This document shows positions 53,564-62,371 of a stretch of DNA of 64,000 nt, piece after piece. Below the pieces are notes generated by a model. That model was not told where the DNA came from. It did not search any database and saw nothing but the letters and a program-made list of their open reading frames with translations. Every line of letters begins with the position of its first letter. Positions within the stretch are counted from its first letter, which is position 1. Source of the stretch: Chitinophaga sp. H8 (GTDB taxonomy: Bacteria > Bacteroidota > Bacteroidia > Chitinophagales > Chitinophagaceae); contig NZ_JBEXAC010000002.1 of assembly GCF_040567655.1 (NCBI RefSeq), positions 806,001 to 870,000 on the forward strand. The letters run 5' to 3'. Position numbers and translations under genes: made by a program.

Positions 53564-54328
53564 CTAAGGTAAACAAAGCCTCAACAGATCCGTACTATCT
53601 CCTTTAAATACATTAAAATCTACTGTTGTTTTAATGCCATTCACCCGCCCAATATCACTATGTTGCCAGAAAACCCACTTCCGGTCCAACCTAGGCCGCT
53701 CTTTCTGATAATAATGCGCAATCCATAATGGATAATCATCAAATTCATCTCCCAGGTAAGTCAGGTAAAACTTTAGGTTAGTATAAATGATAGGCTTAAC
53801 CCCATAGACTTTTTCCATCTCTTCCAGCCATATTTTAGCGGTACTCCGGATCACTGCGGCTGGCTGGTTATTATGCACTTCGATATCCAGTACAGGAGGA
53901 AGGTCGCCAGTCTCTAACTGCACTACATTTCTAAAGTTGATAGCCTGTTTGATAGGATCACGGGTAGAATAAAAAAAATGGTAGGCCCCTCTGGTTACCC
54001 CCGCTTGCTTTGCTTTTTCCCAATTTCGCTTAAAAGCATCGTCCTGGCGGGTAATCCCTTCTGTAGCCTTAATAAAGGCAAAAGAAATCCTGATATTCTC
54101 CACCTGCATCTGTTTTACTGCATGCCAGTTGATATCCTTCTGAAATTTTGAAACATCAATACCATGCACCTGGTAATTAACCGGCATATCAATACCAAAC
54201 TCTTCATACCGCATAAACCTAAGCTCTTCCTGCCGGTGACTCCACCATATATATGCCCCAATGGTACATCCCATCAATAAAACTAAAATCAGTGAATTAC
54301 GCCAGGCTTTTTTAATTCTTATTATCAC
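53564..54328 (-). CDS. GH25 lysozyme, membrane-anchored or secreted
   Basis: The 254-residue protein has an N-terminal membrane helix (about residues 10-29) and a GH25 domain: 'HGIDVSKFQKDINW', 'FAFIKATEG', 'RGAYHFFYSTRDP' and the catalytic 'PVLDIEV'. It should cut the N-acetylmuramoyl-glucosamine linkage of peptidoglycan in the periplasm. The C-terminal 'WVFWQHSDIGRVNGI' completes the barrel. It is a single gene. Confidence 0.92.
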   Translation of the reverse strand: MIIRIKKAWRNSLILVLLMGCTIGAYIWWSHRQEELRFMRYEEFGIDMPVNYQVHGIDVSKFQKDINWHAVKQMQVENIRISFAFIKATEGITRQDDAFKRNWEKAKQAGVTRGAYHFFYSTRDPIKQAINFRNVVQLETGDLPPVLDIEVHNNQPAAVIRSTAKIWLEEMEKVYGVKPIIYTNLKFYLTYLGDEFDDYPLWIAHYYQKERPRLDRKWVFWQHSDIGRVNGIKTTVDFNVFKGDSTDLLRLCLP

Positions 54329-54601
54329 TATACGTAGTTTTCAGTTAACAACTGACCATTTAACAGCCCCAGCTCCTTTCACAAGCAGGCGACTCACTGC
54401 CACAAAGATATAAACATCAGATTATCAGATCATTTTATTGGCAATTATAGGGCAATATTGTCAATTTGAGGCACTGTAAGGATACTACTTCCTGAAAACG
54501 ATACTCTTCCCATAATAAGCAGCGGAAATCCTGATTTCTCAAATCGGATGCGCATAACATACATAGTTATATTACTTTTACAATGACTAGTGATTTTTAA
54601 T

Positions 54602-55627
54602 ATGCCGGATTTTAACTTAAATGACTCACTGAATTTCTTTTCTAAATTCACTTTCCGCCGGGGATGGAATGCCGGAAAAGTGCTGGCCAGCTATTATGCC
54701 AGTAAATTAACCGGAAAACCAGTTCAATGGGGATACCCTATCTCCATTTCATTTGAGCCAACTACTTCCTGTAATCTTCGTTGCCCGGAATGCCCCAGTG
54801 GATTAAGGGCTTTTACACGGCCTACAGGCATGCTGGAGCAGGATTTTTTCCGCAAAACAATTGATGAAATTTCCAAAGAACTTTTATACCTCATCTTTTA
54901 CTTTCAGGGAGAACCTTATCTCAATACCGGGTTTCTTGATATGGTAAAGTATGCTGCTGATAAGGGCATTTATACCGCAACGTCTACCAATGCCCACTAT
55001 CTTACCGACGCCAATGCCCGTAAAACAGTGGAAAGTGGCCTGGACAGGCTTATTATATCTATAGACGGGACTACCCAGGATGTGTATACCCAGTATCGCG
55101 TAGGTGGGCATCTGGATAAAGTAATACAAGGCGCTAAAAATATTGTGAAATGGAAAAAAGAATTGAATTCTACCAAGCCTTTCGTGTTTTTCCAGTTCCT
55201 GGTGGTAAAACCCAATGAACATCAGATTGAAGATATTAAGAAACTGGCAGCGGAAATTGGAGTAGACCAGGTACGTTTTAAAACTGCCCAGGTATATGAT
55301 TATGAAGAAGGGAATAAGCTGATTCCTACTATTGATAAATACTCCCGCTATCATCGTAATGATGATGGTACCTATGCCATTAAAAACAAGTTGGGCAATC
55401 ATTGCTGGAGGCTCTGGCACTCTCCTGTTATTACATGGGACGGGCTCGTGGTTCCCTGCTGTTTTGATAAGGATGCACAACACCGGCTGGGCGACCTCAA
55501 AAAGGAATCATTCAAAAAATTGTGGCATAATAAGGAATACATCCATTTCCGCTCCCAAATCCTGGAAACGCGTAAGAATATTGATATCTGTGCTAATTGC
55601 AGTGAGGGAACCAAAGTTTGGGGCTAG
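54602..55627 (+). CDS. Radical SAM enzyme with SPASM-type C-terminus
   Basis: Starting at ATG 54602 gives 341 residues. The radical SAM CxxxCxxC motif is Cys57, Cys61, Cys64 (CNLRCPEC), followed by 'CPSGLRAFTRPTG'. The C-terminal 'VPCCFDKDAQHRLGDL' and 'ICANCSEG' cysteines form a SPASM-like region binding an auxiliary 4Fe-4S cluster. SPASM enzymes modify peptides or sugars. No precursor peptide gene or transporter is obvious beside it. A terminator follows at 55721-55754. Confidence 0.9.
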   Translation: MPDFNLNDSLNFFSKFTFRRGWNAGKVLASYYASKLTGKPVQWGYPISISFEPTTSCNLRCPECPSGLRAFTRPTGMLEQDFFRKTIDEISKELLYLIFYFQGEPYLNTGFLDMVKYAADKGIYTATSTNAHYLTDANARKTVESGLDRLIISIDGTTQDVYTQYRVGGHLDKVIQGAKNIVKWKKELNSTKPFVFFQFLVVKPNEHQIEDIKKLAAEIGVDQVRFKTAQVYDYEEGNKLIPTIDKYSRYHRNDDGTYAIKNKLGNHCWRLWHSPVITWDGLVVPCCFDKDAQHRLGDLKKESFKKLWHNKEYIHFRSQILETRKNIDICANCSEGTKVWG

Positions 55628-55720
55628 CTGGGCAAGGCTTTAATGTCAGGAGCTGGGTATAAAAACGCAATGGGGAGTTATAAAGGTAATTGGCTAATTA
55701 ACTTACTAATAACTTAAAAT

Positions 55721-55754
55721 ACCACAGGTATTCGCTCCTCAGGATGCCTGTGGT
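55721..55754 (+). terminator. Terminator of the radical SAM gene, overlapping the convergent gene end
   Basis: An 8-bp stem (ACCACAGG with its complement at 55747-55754) with an 18-base loop and a T-tract after 55754. Its right arm and T-tract lie inside the 3' end of the minus-strand gene. Confidence 0.7.
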
Positions 55755-56089
55755 TCTTTTTTCTTTTTCTTCCGGCCCGTAAATTTATTGAACAGGTTGA
55801 TCCCCAATTGCACTCCCACAAATTCAAGGGCAGTCATTAATGCGGTGGTACCAAAGCTCTTCAGTTTACCACTTTCCCAGGCCATCTTCGCTACCCTCCC
55901 AGCTATATTCAGTACACTGCTATGTTTGGCACTGCCAGGTATAACCGCATTCAGGGCCATCTTTTTATAATTGTCCTTAAAAAAATCAACCCGGTCGCCC
56001 AGTTCATTTTCTAACTCACGGGTACGATTTTTTAACCTGGCAATTTCCAGTTCCAGTGTTTCAAAATTGGTGACTTTCACCTTTCGCAT
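55739..56089 (-). CDS. Hypothetical protein with coiled coil and membrane-proximal segment
   Basis: The 116-residue protein has an N-terminal coiled coil ('NFETLELEIARLKNRTRELENELG'), a weakly hydrophobic central region (about residues 70-100), and a poly-lysine end (RKKKKKEPQAS). It is the third gene of a three-gene set (YtxH, holin-X family, this protein) with gaps of 20 and 27 bp. Such sets are usually stress-induced in Bacteroidota (family knowledge). The function is unknown. Confidence 0.75.
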   Translation of the reverse strand: MRKVKVTNFETLELEIARLKNRTRELENELGDRVDFFKDNYKKMALNAVIPGSAKHSSVLNIAGRVAKMAWESGKLKSFGTTALMTALEFVGVQLGINLFNKFTGRKKKKKEPQAS

Positions 56090-56109
56090 GAGTATAGATT
56101 TATCATTTA

Positions 56110-56523
56110 TTAATTTTCTTTAGAAATGGGTTCCTGCTCAAATTGTCCGGTATGCTGATGGGTGTCGTTCTCTTCTATTTCTTCTACTAGCTCAGATATT
56201 AATAGCTTTGCCAATGGCCTTTGTATAAGTGCCTTACGAAAAATAAGAATGGACAGGAATAACAGCACAAAAAGTCCAGCAGCACAGGAAAACCCTATCG
56301 TAAAGCTTCCTGTTTGTTCCCCTATCCAGAATCCTACCACCATACCTAAAAATACAATGACAAAGAAGAACAACAGGAAAGCCATCATTAATGAAAAGAA
56401 AAGCCCCAAGGCTTTTGATAGCTTTCCTGCTGCCTGAAGCTTGATAAGGTCCAAACGGGTTTCCAGGTACTCCCGGGCTATTTTACCGGTTTGATTAAAA
56501 TAATTGCCGAAATTATCTTCCAT
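56110..56523 (-). CDS. Holin-X/phage holin family membrane protein
   Basis: The 137-residue protein has an N-terminal amphipathic helix (YFNQTGKIAREYLETRLDLIKLQ), two hydrophobic helices (about residues 38-64 and 76-96), and an acidic His/Glu-rich tail. It fits the Phage_holin_3_6 (holin-X) type, a chromosomal family not linked to a phage here. It follows the YtxH gene by 27 bp. Confidence 0.85.
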   Translation of the reverse strand: MEDNFGNYFNQTGKIAREYLETRLDLIKLQAAGKLSKALGLFFSLMMAFLLFFFVIVFLGMVVGFWIGEQTGSFTIGFSCAAGLFVLLFLSILIFRKALIQRPLAKLLISELVEEIEENDTHQHTGQFEQEPISKEN

Positions 56524-56550
56524 GCAAATGAATTTAGTGCAATAGGGGGA

Positions 56551-56745
56551 TTATGCCAGCTCATTGTCCAGCTCAGCTTCAAATTGTTCTTTTTTCTTAT
56601 TGAACTTCTCTTTTAATTTGTCGGCCTGATATTTTAAGCGGTCTACCAGCTCATCCTTCTTGTCAGAATTCAGGAAATAACCAACGGCTACGCCTACAGC
56701 GGCGCCTACAATAAATGAAACTACTGCTTTTGAACTGTTGCTCAT
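56551..56745 (-). CDS. YtxH domain-containing protein
   Basis: The 64-residue protein has an N-terminal membrane segment (VVSFIVGAAVGVAVGYFL) with the 'DKKDELVDRLKYQADKLKEKFNKKKEQFEAELDN' amphipathic helix typical of YtxH general-stress proteins. It is the first gene of the operon with the holin-X and coiled-coil proteins. Confidence 0.88.
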   Translation of the reverse strand: MSNSSKAVVSFIVGAAVGVAVGYFLNSDKKDELVDRLKYQADKLKEKFNKKKEQFEAELDNELA

Positions 56746-56925
56746 AATATTATTTTTTAAAGATGAAGAATAAGGGTTTCCTTAAACGGTATCAATAGGG
56801 ACACAAACATTATTCCAACAATTACCAATTGTCACAAATTTAACCTTTCTCTGCCATATGCTCATAGAACAAGTAAGTTATCCGTTTGTTCAGCAACATA
56901 TTGTCATACTGCCATTGGCCCTGTT

Positions 56926-56956
56926 TTTGTCATTCACTTAAAATCATGTAGGTTTG
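56926..56956 (+). promoter_or_regulatory. Bacteroidota consensus promoter of the AI-2E family gene
   Basis: TTTG at 56926-56929, a 19-bp spacer, and TAGGTTTG at 56949-56956, exactly the TTTG/TAnnTTTG pattern. The leader before the ATG at 56982 would be about 19 bases. Confidence 0.65.
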
Positions 56957-56981
56957 ATATACACCTAGATGCTTCCTATTT

Positions 56982-58016
56982 ATGAGCTTAATTGATAATG
57001 ACCGCCTAAAGCAGATTGCTTTTTTACTGATCATTGTTTTACTGGGGATATTACTTTTCCTTGAACTGTATACTTTTTTCCCCGGTTTCCTGGGAGCCAT
57101 TACTTTGTATATTCTGTGCCGGAAATGGATGTTCCGCCTGGTAGAAGACCGGAAATGGAAAAGTAACCTGGCCGCTGCCCTGCTCATGATTCTTTCCTTC
57201 TTGATCATTTTAATGCCTATCGGCATGCTGGTAAATATGCTGATGACCAAGGCCAGCTATGCGGCAGAACATTCTTCGGAACTCATAAAAGGTATCAAAA
57301 CAGTAGCTGGTAAATTAGAGGAAGGCACCGGCATTAACCTGTTTTCTGAGAATCATTTGCGAAAGCTGCAGGAAGGTATTACCGGTGTATTACCAGGGTT
57401 CCTGGGAGCTACCTTTAACACACTTACAGCAATTGCCATCATGTACTTTATCCTGTACTTCATGCTGGTAAATGGCCGGAAGATGGAAGCTACCCTATAC
57501 GAATATATTCCGCTGAAAGACGAAAATGTCATGAGACTGGGCACCGAATTCAAAAGCCTGGTATTTGCCAACGCAGTTGTAATTCCGTTGATTGCTGTTG
57601 TACAAGGAATTGTTTCGCTGATCGGCTATTTCATTTTTGGTGTTCCGCAACCGGTTTTCTGGTTTGTTGTTACCTGCTTTACGGCCATGCTACCGGTTGT
57701 GGGGGCTGCTGCAGTATATGTCCCAATGGGCGTTTTTATGATAGCTGCGGGGGATACCTGGCAAGGGGTAGCTGTACTGGTATATGGCTTTGGGGTAGTA
57801 GGGACTTCAGATAATATCTTTCGTTTTATGCTGGCTAAGAAAATAGCAGATGTACATCCACTGATTACCATTTTTGGTGTACTCGCCGGCGTTAGTTTAT
57901 TTGGATTTATTGGCCTTATTTTCGGGCCATTACTGATATCCATGTTTATACTCCTGCTGGAAATATATTCCAATGAATACCTGGTAAAAAAGCGGGAGGT
58001 AAAAGTATTCAGGTAA
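56982..58016 (+). CDS. AI-2E family transporter
   Basis: The 344-residue protein has eight predicted helices in the AI-2 exporter-like (DUF20) pattern, with the long loop 'YAAEHSSELIKGIKTVAGKLEEGTG' and the conserved 'GIVSLIGYFIFGVPQPVFWFVV' and 'PLITIFGVLAGVSLFGFIGLIFGPLL' segments. Family members include the E. coli TqsA (AI-2 export) and sodium-proton antiporters. There is no luxS nearby. It converges with nadD with 6 bp between stops. Confidence 0.92.
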   Translation: MSLIDNDRLKQIAFLLIIVLLGILLFLELYTFFPGFLGAITLYILCRKWMFRLVEDRKWKSNLAAALLMILSFLIILMPIGMLVNMLMTKASYAAEHSSELIKGIKTVAGKLEEGTGINLFSENHLRKLQEGITGVLPGFLGATFNTLTAIAIMYFILYFMLVNGRKMEATLYEYIPLKDENVMRLGTEFKSLVFANAVVIPLIAVVQGIVSLIGYFIFGVPQPVFWFVVTCFTAMLPVVGAAAVYVPMGVFMIAAGDTWQGVAVLVYGFGVVGTSDNIFRFMLAKKIADVHPLITIFGVLAGVSLFGFIGLIFGPLLISMFILLLEIYSNEYLVKKREVKVFR

Positions 58017-58022
58017 ACTCCT

Positions 58023-58592
58023 CTATTTATAGTAATTGTTTGCTGCAATATATGCCACTACTTCATCAGGCACAAGGAAGCGTATAGACTTATCTTCCTT
58101 GATCCACTGCCGAATACTGGTAGAAGAAATATCCAGTAAGGGGGCATCCAGCACCTCTACCCGTGCGCCGTATGTTTCCTTTATTTCATGTCCGGGCCTG
58201 CGGTATACATAAAAAGGATAGTGTTTTACCAGATGCTGATAATTTTTCCAACGCGAAATATTCTGGAAACTGTCACTTCCCATAATTATTGTAAACTGTT
58301 GTGTTGGAAATTTTTCAGAAAGATAGGCTAGTGTATCAACCGTAAAAGAAGGACGTGGCAATGAAAATTCTATATTACTGGCACGTAACCGTGGCTCATC
58401 TTTTACAGCCAGCTCCACCAGATGAAAACGGTGATGTTCGTTCAACAAAGTAGAGGACGGTTTCAATGGATTTTGTGGTGATACTACCAACCAAACTTTA
58501 TCAAGGTCTGTATGATAAGCTACATAATTAGCAATAATCAGGTGACCGATATGTATAGGATTAAATGACCCGAAATATAAGCCTATCTTCAT
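58023..58592 (-). CDS. nadD: Nicotinate-nucleotide adenylyltransferase
   Basis: The 189-residue enzyme has the nucleotidyltransferase motifs 'GSFNPIHIGHLII' (HxGH) and 'ISSTSIRQWI' (ISSTxxR) plus 'MGSDSFQNISRWKNYQ'. It makes nicotinate adenine dinucleotide from ATP and nicotinate mononucleotide in NAD synthesis. It is isolated from other NAD genes in the window. Confidence 0.96.
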   Translation of the reverse strand: MKIGLYFGSFNPIHIGHLIIANYVAYHTDLDKVWLVVSPQNPLKPSSTLLNEHHRFHLVELAVKDEPRLRASNIEFSLPRPSFTVDTLAYLSEKFPTQQFTIIMGSDSFQNISRWKNYQHLVKHYPFYVYRRPGHEIKETYGARVEVLDAPLLDISSTSIRQWIKEDKSIRFLVPDEVVAYIAANNYYK

Positions 58593-58789
58593 GTTTCATT
58601 GTATAGTTAGCCAATGGCCTCAGCAATTAATGGTGTAAAAGTAGGAAATAATACTTTAGCTGTCAGCTTTTGCTTATTCACCGTTAACTTCCACATTAAT
58701 CGCTTTAAGTGGCTCCGGATGGAGGGTAATCTGCCGCAATCAAACAATATGGCAGATGAATATATAAACAGCCAGGCTTTTACAAGCTG

Positions 58790-59281
58790 CTATTCCACCG
58801 GCTTAAACTGTTCAAATACATGGCCGCATTGTTTACAATAATGGATGGCACGACAAAGGGTAGAGCCAAAGGGGGAACGCAAATAGGTGTTTGCACTGTT
58901 GCAGTGCGGGCATGCGGTATGCAACATAATTTCCGCAGACACATTCCCGTTATGCACCTGAGGTGGGGCAATCCCAAAATTTTTCAGCTTCTCCTTAGCA
59001 GCGTCAGACATCCGGTTGCTTTCCCAATGCACAGTCTTATCTATCTCTACAACTACTTTTATTCCCAGGTCATTGCCTACAATCGTACTAATTTGCTGCT
59101 GTATATAACTGACCGCAGGACAAGCGGCAAAAGTGGGGATCATTTTAATAAGTGCTCCGGTTTCATCCAATTCTACACTGGTGATCATCCCCAGATCTAT
59201 GACACTCAATACCGGGATTTCCGGATCCATTACCTGTTCCAGGGAGTTATAAATATCAAGTATGGTAATTGTGGCTGACAT
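58790..59281 (-). CDS. paaD: Phenylacetyl-CoA epoxidase maturation protein PaaD
   Basis: The 163-residue protein has the DUF59/MIP18-like N-terminal half ('MDPEIPVLSVIDLGMITSVEL') and a C-terminal zinc-type cysteine set ('CPHCNSANTY...CKQCG'), the PaaD signature. It is thought to help assemble the di-iron or Fe-S centres of the epoxidase. It is the last gene of paaABCD, 10 bp after paaC. Confidence 0.92.
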   Translation of the reverse strand: MSATITILDIYNSLEQVMDPEIPVLSVIDLGMITSVELDETGALIKMIPTFAACPAVSYIQQQISTIVGNDLGIKVVVEIDKTVHWESNRMSDAAKEKLKNFGIAPPQVHNGNVSAEIMLHTACPHCNSANTYLRSPFGSTLCRAIHYCKQCGHVFEQFKPVE

Positions 59282-59291
59282 GATTCAATTT

Positions 59292-60062
59292 TTACCAGCT
59301 GGCTTCCGCATCCATTTTAAATACTTCTGCCATTTCCAGCAACAGCGGGTGTAAATGCTCCGTGTGAAACCCATACCGGCCACCATAGGCAGGCATAATA
59401 GTATCCATGTCCGGCAGATTAAGGGAAGCTCTTACTAATACCGGATATATTCTTTCCAGCCATCGCTCATACAATACCTTTTCACCGGGATAAATATGCG
59501 CTGCTATTAATGCCTCTTCGTCTTCCTGCGATGGCTCAAAAATACCAGCCGCCAGTGAAATGCAGGTATTCAGTGCCGTCTGCATCCTGTTATAGCTTTC
59601 TTCATTTGCATTACTGAGCTGTATGATCCAGGCATTGGCATGCAGGGTATGATATTTTAATTCCCCTTTCAGCTTTTTACTTAGCTGCTGAAATGGTTCA
59701 AAGCTACTTTGTAACAGGCTTTCATATCTGACCGTTTCGGCATGATCAAATAAGAAATGACGCATCAGGCTAAAATCATACTCACTATTAGGCATCTCTA
59801 CCAGATGACAGCATTTAAATGCCTTTTCATCACGCAAAAAAGCAAACTTGTCCGGATCCTCTCCTCCCAATTCTTCCTGTAGTATACGATACAATGCCCA
59901 GGCATGTCCTATTTTATCCTGCGCCATGGAAGAAAATGCAATATCTTCTTCCATAATAGGACCCAATCCGGTCCATTCAGAATTACGATGCCCCAGTATC
60001 AGTGCATCATCCGCCATTTTTATAATCAGTTGGGCTATTCCCTGCCTTATTGTTGTTTCCAT
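59292..60062 (-). CDS. paaC: Phenylacetyl-CoA epoxidase structural subunit PaaC
   Basis: The 256-residue ferritin-like protein begins 'LIIKMADDALILGHRNSEWTGLGP' and has 'EEDIAFSSMAQDKIGHAWALY', characteristic of PaaC. It pairs with PaaA as the structural, catalytically inactive subunit of the epoxidase. It lies 40 bp after paaB and 10 bp before paaD. Confidence 0.94.
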   Translation of the reverse strand: METTIRQGIAQLIIKMADDALILGHRNSEWTGLGPIMEEDIAFSSMAQDKIGHAWALYRILQEELGGEDPDKFAFLRDEKAFKCCHLVEMPNSEYDFSLMRHFLFDHAETVRYESLLQSSFEPFQQLSKKLKGELKYHTLHANAWIIQLSNANEESYNRMQTALNTCISLAAGIFEPSQEDEEALIAAHIYPGEKVLYERWLERIYPVLVRASLNLPDMDTIMPAYGGRYGFHTEHLHPLLLEMAEVFKMDAEASW

Positions 60063-60102
60063 GTTGCAGCGTTGCAGTTTTCTTTGTACTAAACAGATTT
60101 TA

Positions 60103-60498
60103 TCATACCTCCTGGGAGCCAGGTACCTGCTTATTGGCGTTTTTGAATTTATTAATTTTGTCCATCACTTTAAACCCGCTGGCATCCCGGTATGTTTTTT
60201 CCAGGTTGTTGGCAAACATATCCTCGTCTTCCACATCAAATGCCAGAATATCGGCACTCCGTACCACCCAAAGGTTTACACACTTTTTACGGCGGCCAAA
60301 CTGTTCTTTGGCAAAAACCAGTGCCAACTGAGGATCTGGTGCGTGTACACAACCTACATGCTCATGGTGCGCTCCCCTTTTTTCCTGGTGAAACACTTCA
60401 TAAACATTCCAGTTTTCACCTTCCGTTACTTTTATAATCTCTCCGGTATTACCCAGTTTTAATCTGTTTACACGCGGATCTAAAGATGCATTTATCAT
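60103..60498 (-). CDS. paaB: Phenylacetyl-CoA epoxidase subunit PaaB
   Basis: The 131-residue subunit has the PaaB core 'NWNVYEVFHQEKRGAHHEHVGCVHAPDPQLALVFAKEQFGRRKKCVNLWVV'. It links PaaAC heterotetramers in the multicomponent epoxidase. It sits 29 bp after paaA. Confidence 0.94.
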   Translation of the reverse strand: MINASLDPRVNRLKLGNTGEIIKVTEGENWNVYEVFHQEKRGAHHEHVGCVHAPDPQLALVFAKEQFGRRKKCVNLWVVRSADILAFDVEDEDMFANNLEKTYRDASGFKVMDKINKFKNANKQVPGSQEV

Positions 60499-60527
60499 TG
60501 TGTTACTGGATATGAATTAACAGTATA

Positions 60528-61526
60528 TTAAGCTACAGGCAATGCCCGCTCTTCTTTTGGATTCATCAACGCCTTACGCACCCACCGGCCATGCTCTTCC
60601 GCCCATTTCCTTACATTAAGCCGCTCTTTATTGCAAGGGCCATCTCCACCAATTACTTTAAAAAACTCATTCCAGTCAGGGTCTGTATATTCCCAACGAC
60701 CGGTAGCTGCATTCTTTTTTAGATTAGGATCAGGCAGGGTAAGGCCCAATTCCCATAATTTAGGTACATAGGCGTCCAGAAACTGATTCCGCATATCATC
60801 ATTGCTGGCCATTTTTACTTTCCACTGCATCAGTTTTTCACTATGCTGGGAGGACTTGTCCGGCGGGCCAAAGAAATGCATAATGGGCTGCCACCACCTG
60901 TTCAATGCATCCTGTAACATCTCCCTTTGTGCTGGAGTACCGGTAGCTAAGGTGATTAAAGCATCATGCCCTTGTTTCAGATGAAAGCTCTCCTCATAGC
61001 AAATCCTTTCCAATGCCCGGCAATATGGCCCATATGATCCTTTTGCATTGGCTACCTGGTTTACTATAGCCGCTGCATCTATCAAAAAGCCTATTACGGT
61101 TACATCTGCCCAGCTTTCTGCCGGATAATTAAATACATTGGAATATTTAGACTTGCCGCTCAGCAGATCATTGATCATGGCTTCTCTGGATTTGCCCAGG
61201 GTTTCAGCTGCATTATACAGCAATTGCCCATGACCGATTTCGTCCTGAACTTTGGCTATAAGTGCCAGTTTACGCTTAAAACCCGGTGCCCGGGTTATCC
61301 AGGTGCCTTCTGGTAATGCGCCTATAATTTCGGAATGGGCATGCTGTTCAATAAGCCGTATCAGCTGTCGCCGGTATTCTGTCGGCATCCAGTCGCCAGG
61401 CTCTATTTTCTCGCCTCTGGCAATACGTTCTTCAAATACAGCCAGCTTTTCAGGATCATCGTGCTGCTGCTCTTCCCGCAACTGTTTACCGTTGGGTTCA
61501 TCAAATATATATCCGCCGCCGTACAT
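60528..61526 (-). CDS. paaA: Phenylacetyl-CoA epoxidase catalytic subunit PaaA
   Basis: The 332-residue ferritin-like subunit carries the di-iron ligands in '[18 protein letters not shown]', '[13 protein letters not shown]' and '[17 protein letters not shown]'. It epoxidises the ring of phenylacetyl-CoA with electrons from the reductase PaaE. It is the first gene of the operon. No paaE, paaK, paaG or paaZ appears in the window. Confidence 0.95.
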   Translation of the reverse strand: MYGGGYIFDEPNGKQLREEQQHDDPEKLAVFEERIARGEKIEPGDWMPTEYRRQLIRLIEQHAHSEIIGALPEGTWITRAPGFKRKLALIAKVQDEIGHGQLLYNAAETLGKSREAMINDLLSGKSKYSNVFNYPAESWADVTVIGFLIDAAAIVNQVANAKGSYGPYCRALERICYEESFHLKQGHDALITLATGTPAQREMLQDALNRWWQPIMHFFGPPDKSSQHSEKLMQWKVKMASNDDMRNQFLDAYVPKLWELGLTLPDPNLKKNAATGRWEYTDPDWNEFFKVIGGDGPCNKERLNVRKWAEEHGRWVRKALMNPKEERALPVA

Positions 61527-61649
61527 AGCGTGATTGTTTTGGTCAATCTGTAAATTAATGAATTTTGGCCGTATCAGCCAGAAAATGATTCCCTCCCCGG
61601 AACCATTTTTATCGGTACCTTTAAAAGTAGTCTTAACCGCATTACAGGC

Positions 61650-62306
61650 ATGTTTCTAACACCGGCAGGAATACTGATTTCTTTGCTCTTGCTTTCCTGG
61701 CAGCTTCCCTGCATAGCTAATACGCTGGCGGTAGGACAGCCCGTAATTAAGCTCGTATTTGAATATGCCAGACAACAGGAAGACCCTTCCGCTGATACAT
61801 TATTCTATGCCAATGAAAGAAAATTACGCCTGGAAGATTTTATGGGTACTCCCTCCTTTAGAGGACCCAGTGCTGCAGTAGCTTATACCAGCTTTGCCTA
61901 TGACGGCTCCAGCCTCATAAAAAAGGATACTTTATTCATTTTCCTGAGACTACAGGTGTTTTTTGTAAAAAGCGCTTCCTGGGTAAGAACAGATGCAAGA
62001 GACGACTATACGCTGGCGCATGAACAACTCCATTTTGATATTACCCTGCTGGTTGCAGAACGCTTTAAACAAAAACTACGGCAAACCGCACTCAACAGAG
62101 ACGATTATGATAGTATTATCCAATACCAGTATTTGCAGTCCTTCCGGGAAATGAACCGCCTGCAATATGCTTTTGACCAGGAAACCAATCACGGCCTGGA
62201 TAAAGCGGCACAGCTGCAATGGCAGGATAAGGTCAGGGCAGCTTTGAAGAATCATGGTACATTTCCCGAAGAACTAGGTTATGACGACTATTTTCAGGCA
62301 TTTTAA
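61650..62306 (+). CDS. Secreted DUF922-type protein with HExxH motif
   Basis: The 218-residue precursor has a signal peptide (cleavage near 'PCIANT') and the DUF922-like block '[30 protein letters not shown]' with a gluzincin-style '[10 protein letters not shown]' (HExxH). That suggests a zinc-dependent peptidase, but DUF922 activity is unproven. It precedes the S41 lipoprotein by 65 bp, same strand. Confidence 0.82.
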   Translation: MFLTPAGILISLLLLSWQLPCIANTLAVGQPVIKLVFEYARQQEDPSADTLFYANERKLRLEDFMGTPSFRGPSAAVAYTSFAYDGSSLIKKDTLFIFLRLQVFFVKSASWVRTDARDDYTLAHEQLHFDITLLVAERFKQKLRQTALNRDDYDSIIQYQYLQSFREMNRLQYAFDQETNHGLDKAAQLQWQDKVRAALKNHGTFPEELGYDDYFQAF

Positions 62307-62371
62307 AACAACTCTTTCTCCCTTTTTACGTTCTAATAAACGGAGATAACCAAAATTTAAATCAGGTACAT

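Noticed and set aside
58614..58841. 75-codon plus-strand frame between nadD and paaD
   Set aside because: Overlaps the paaD 3' end on the opposite strand and shows no conserved features.
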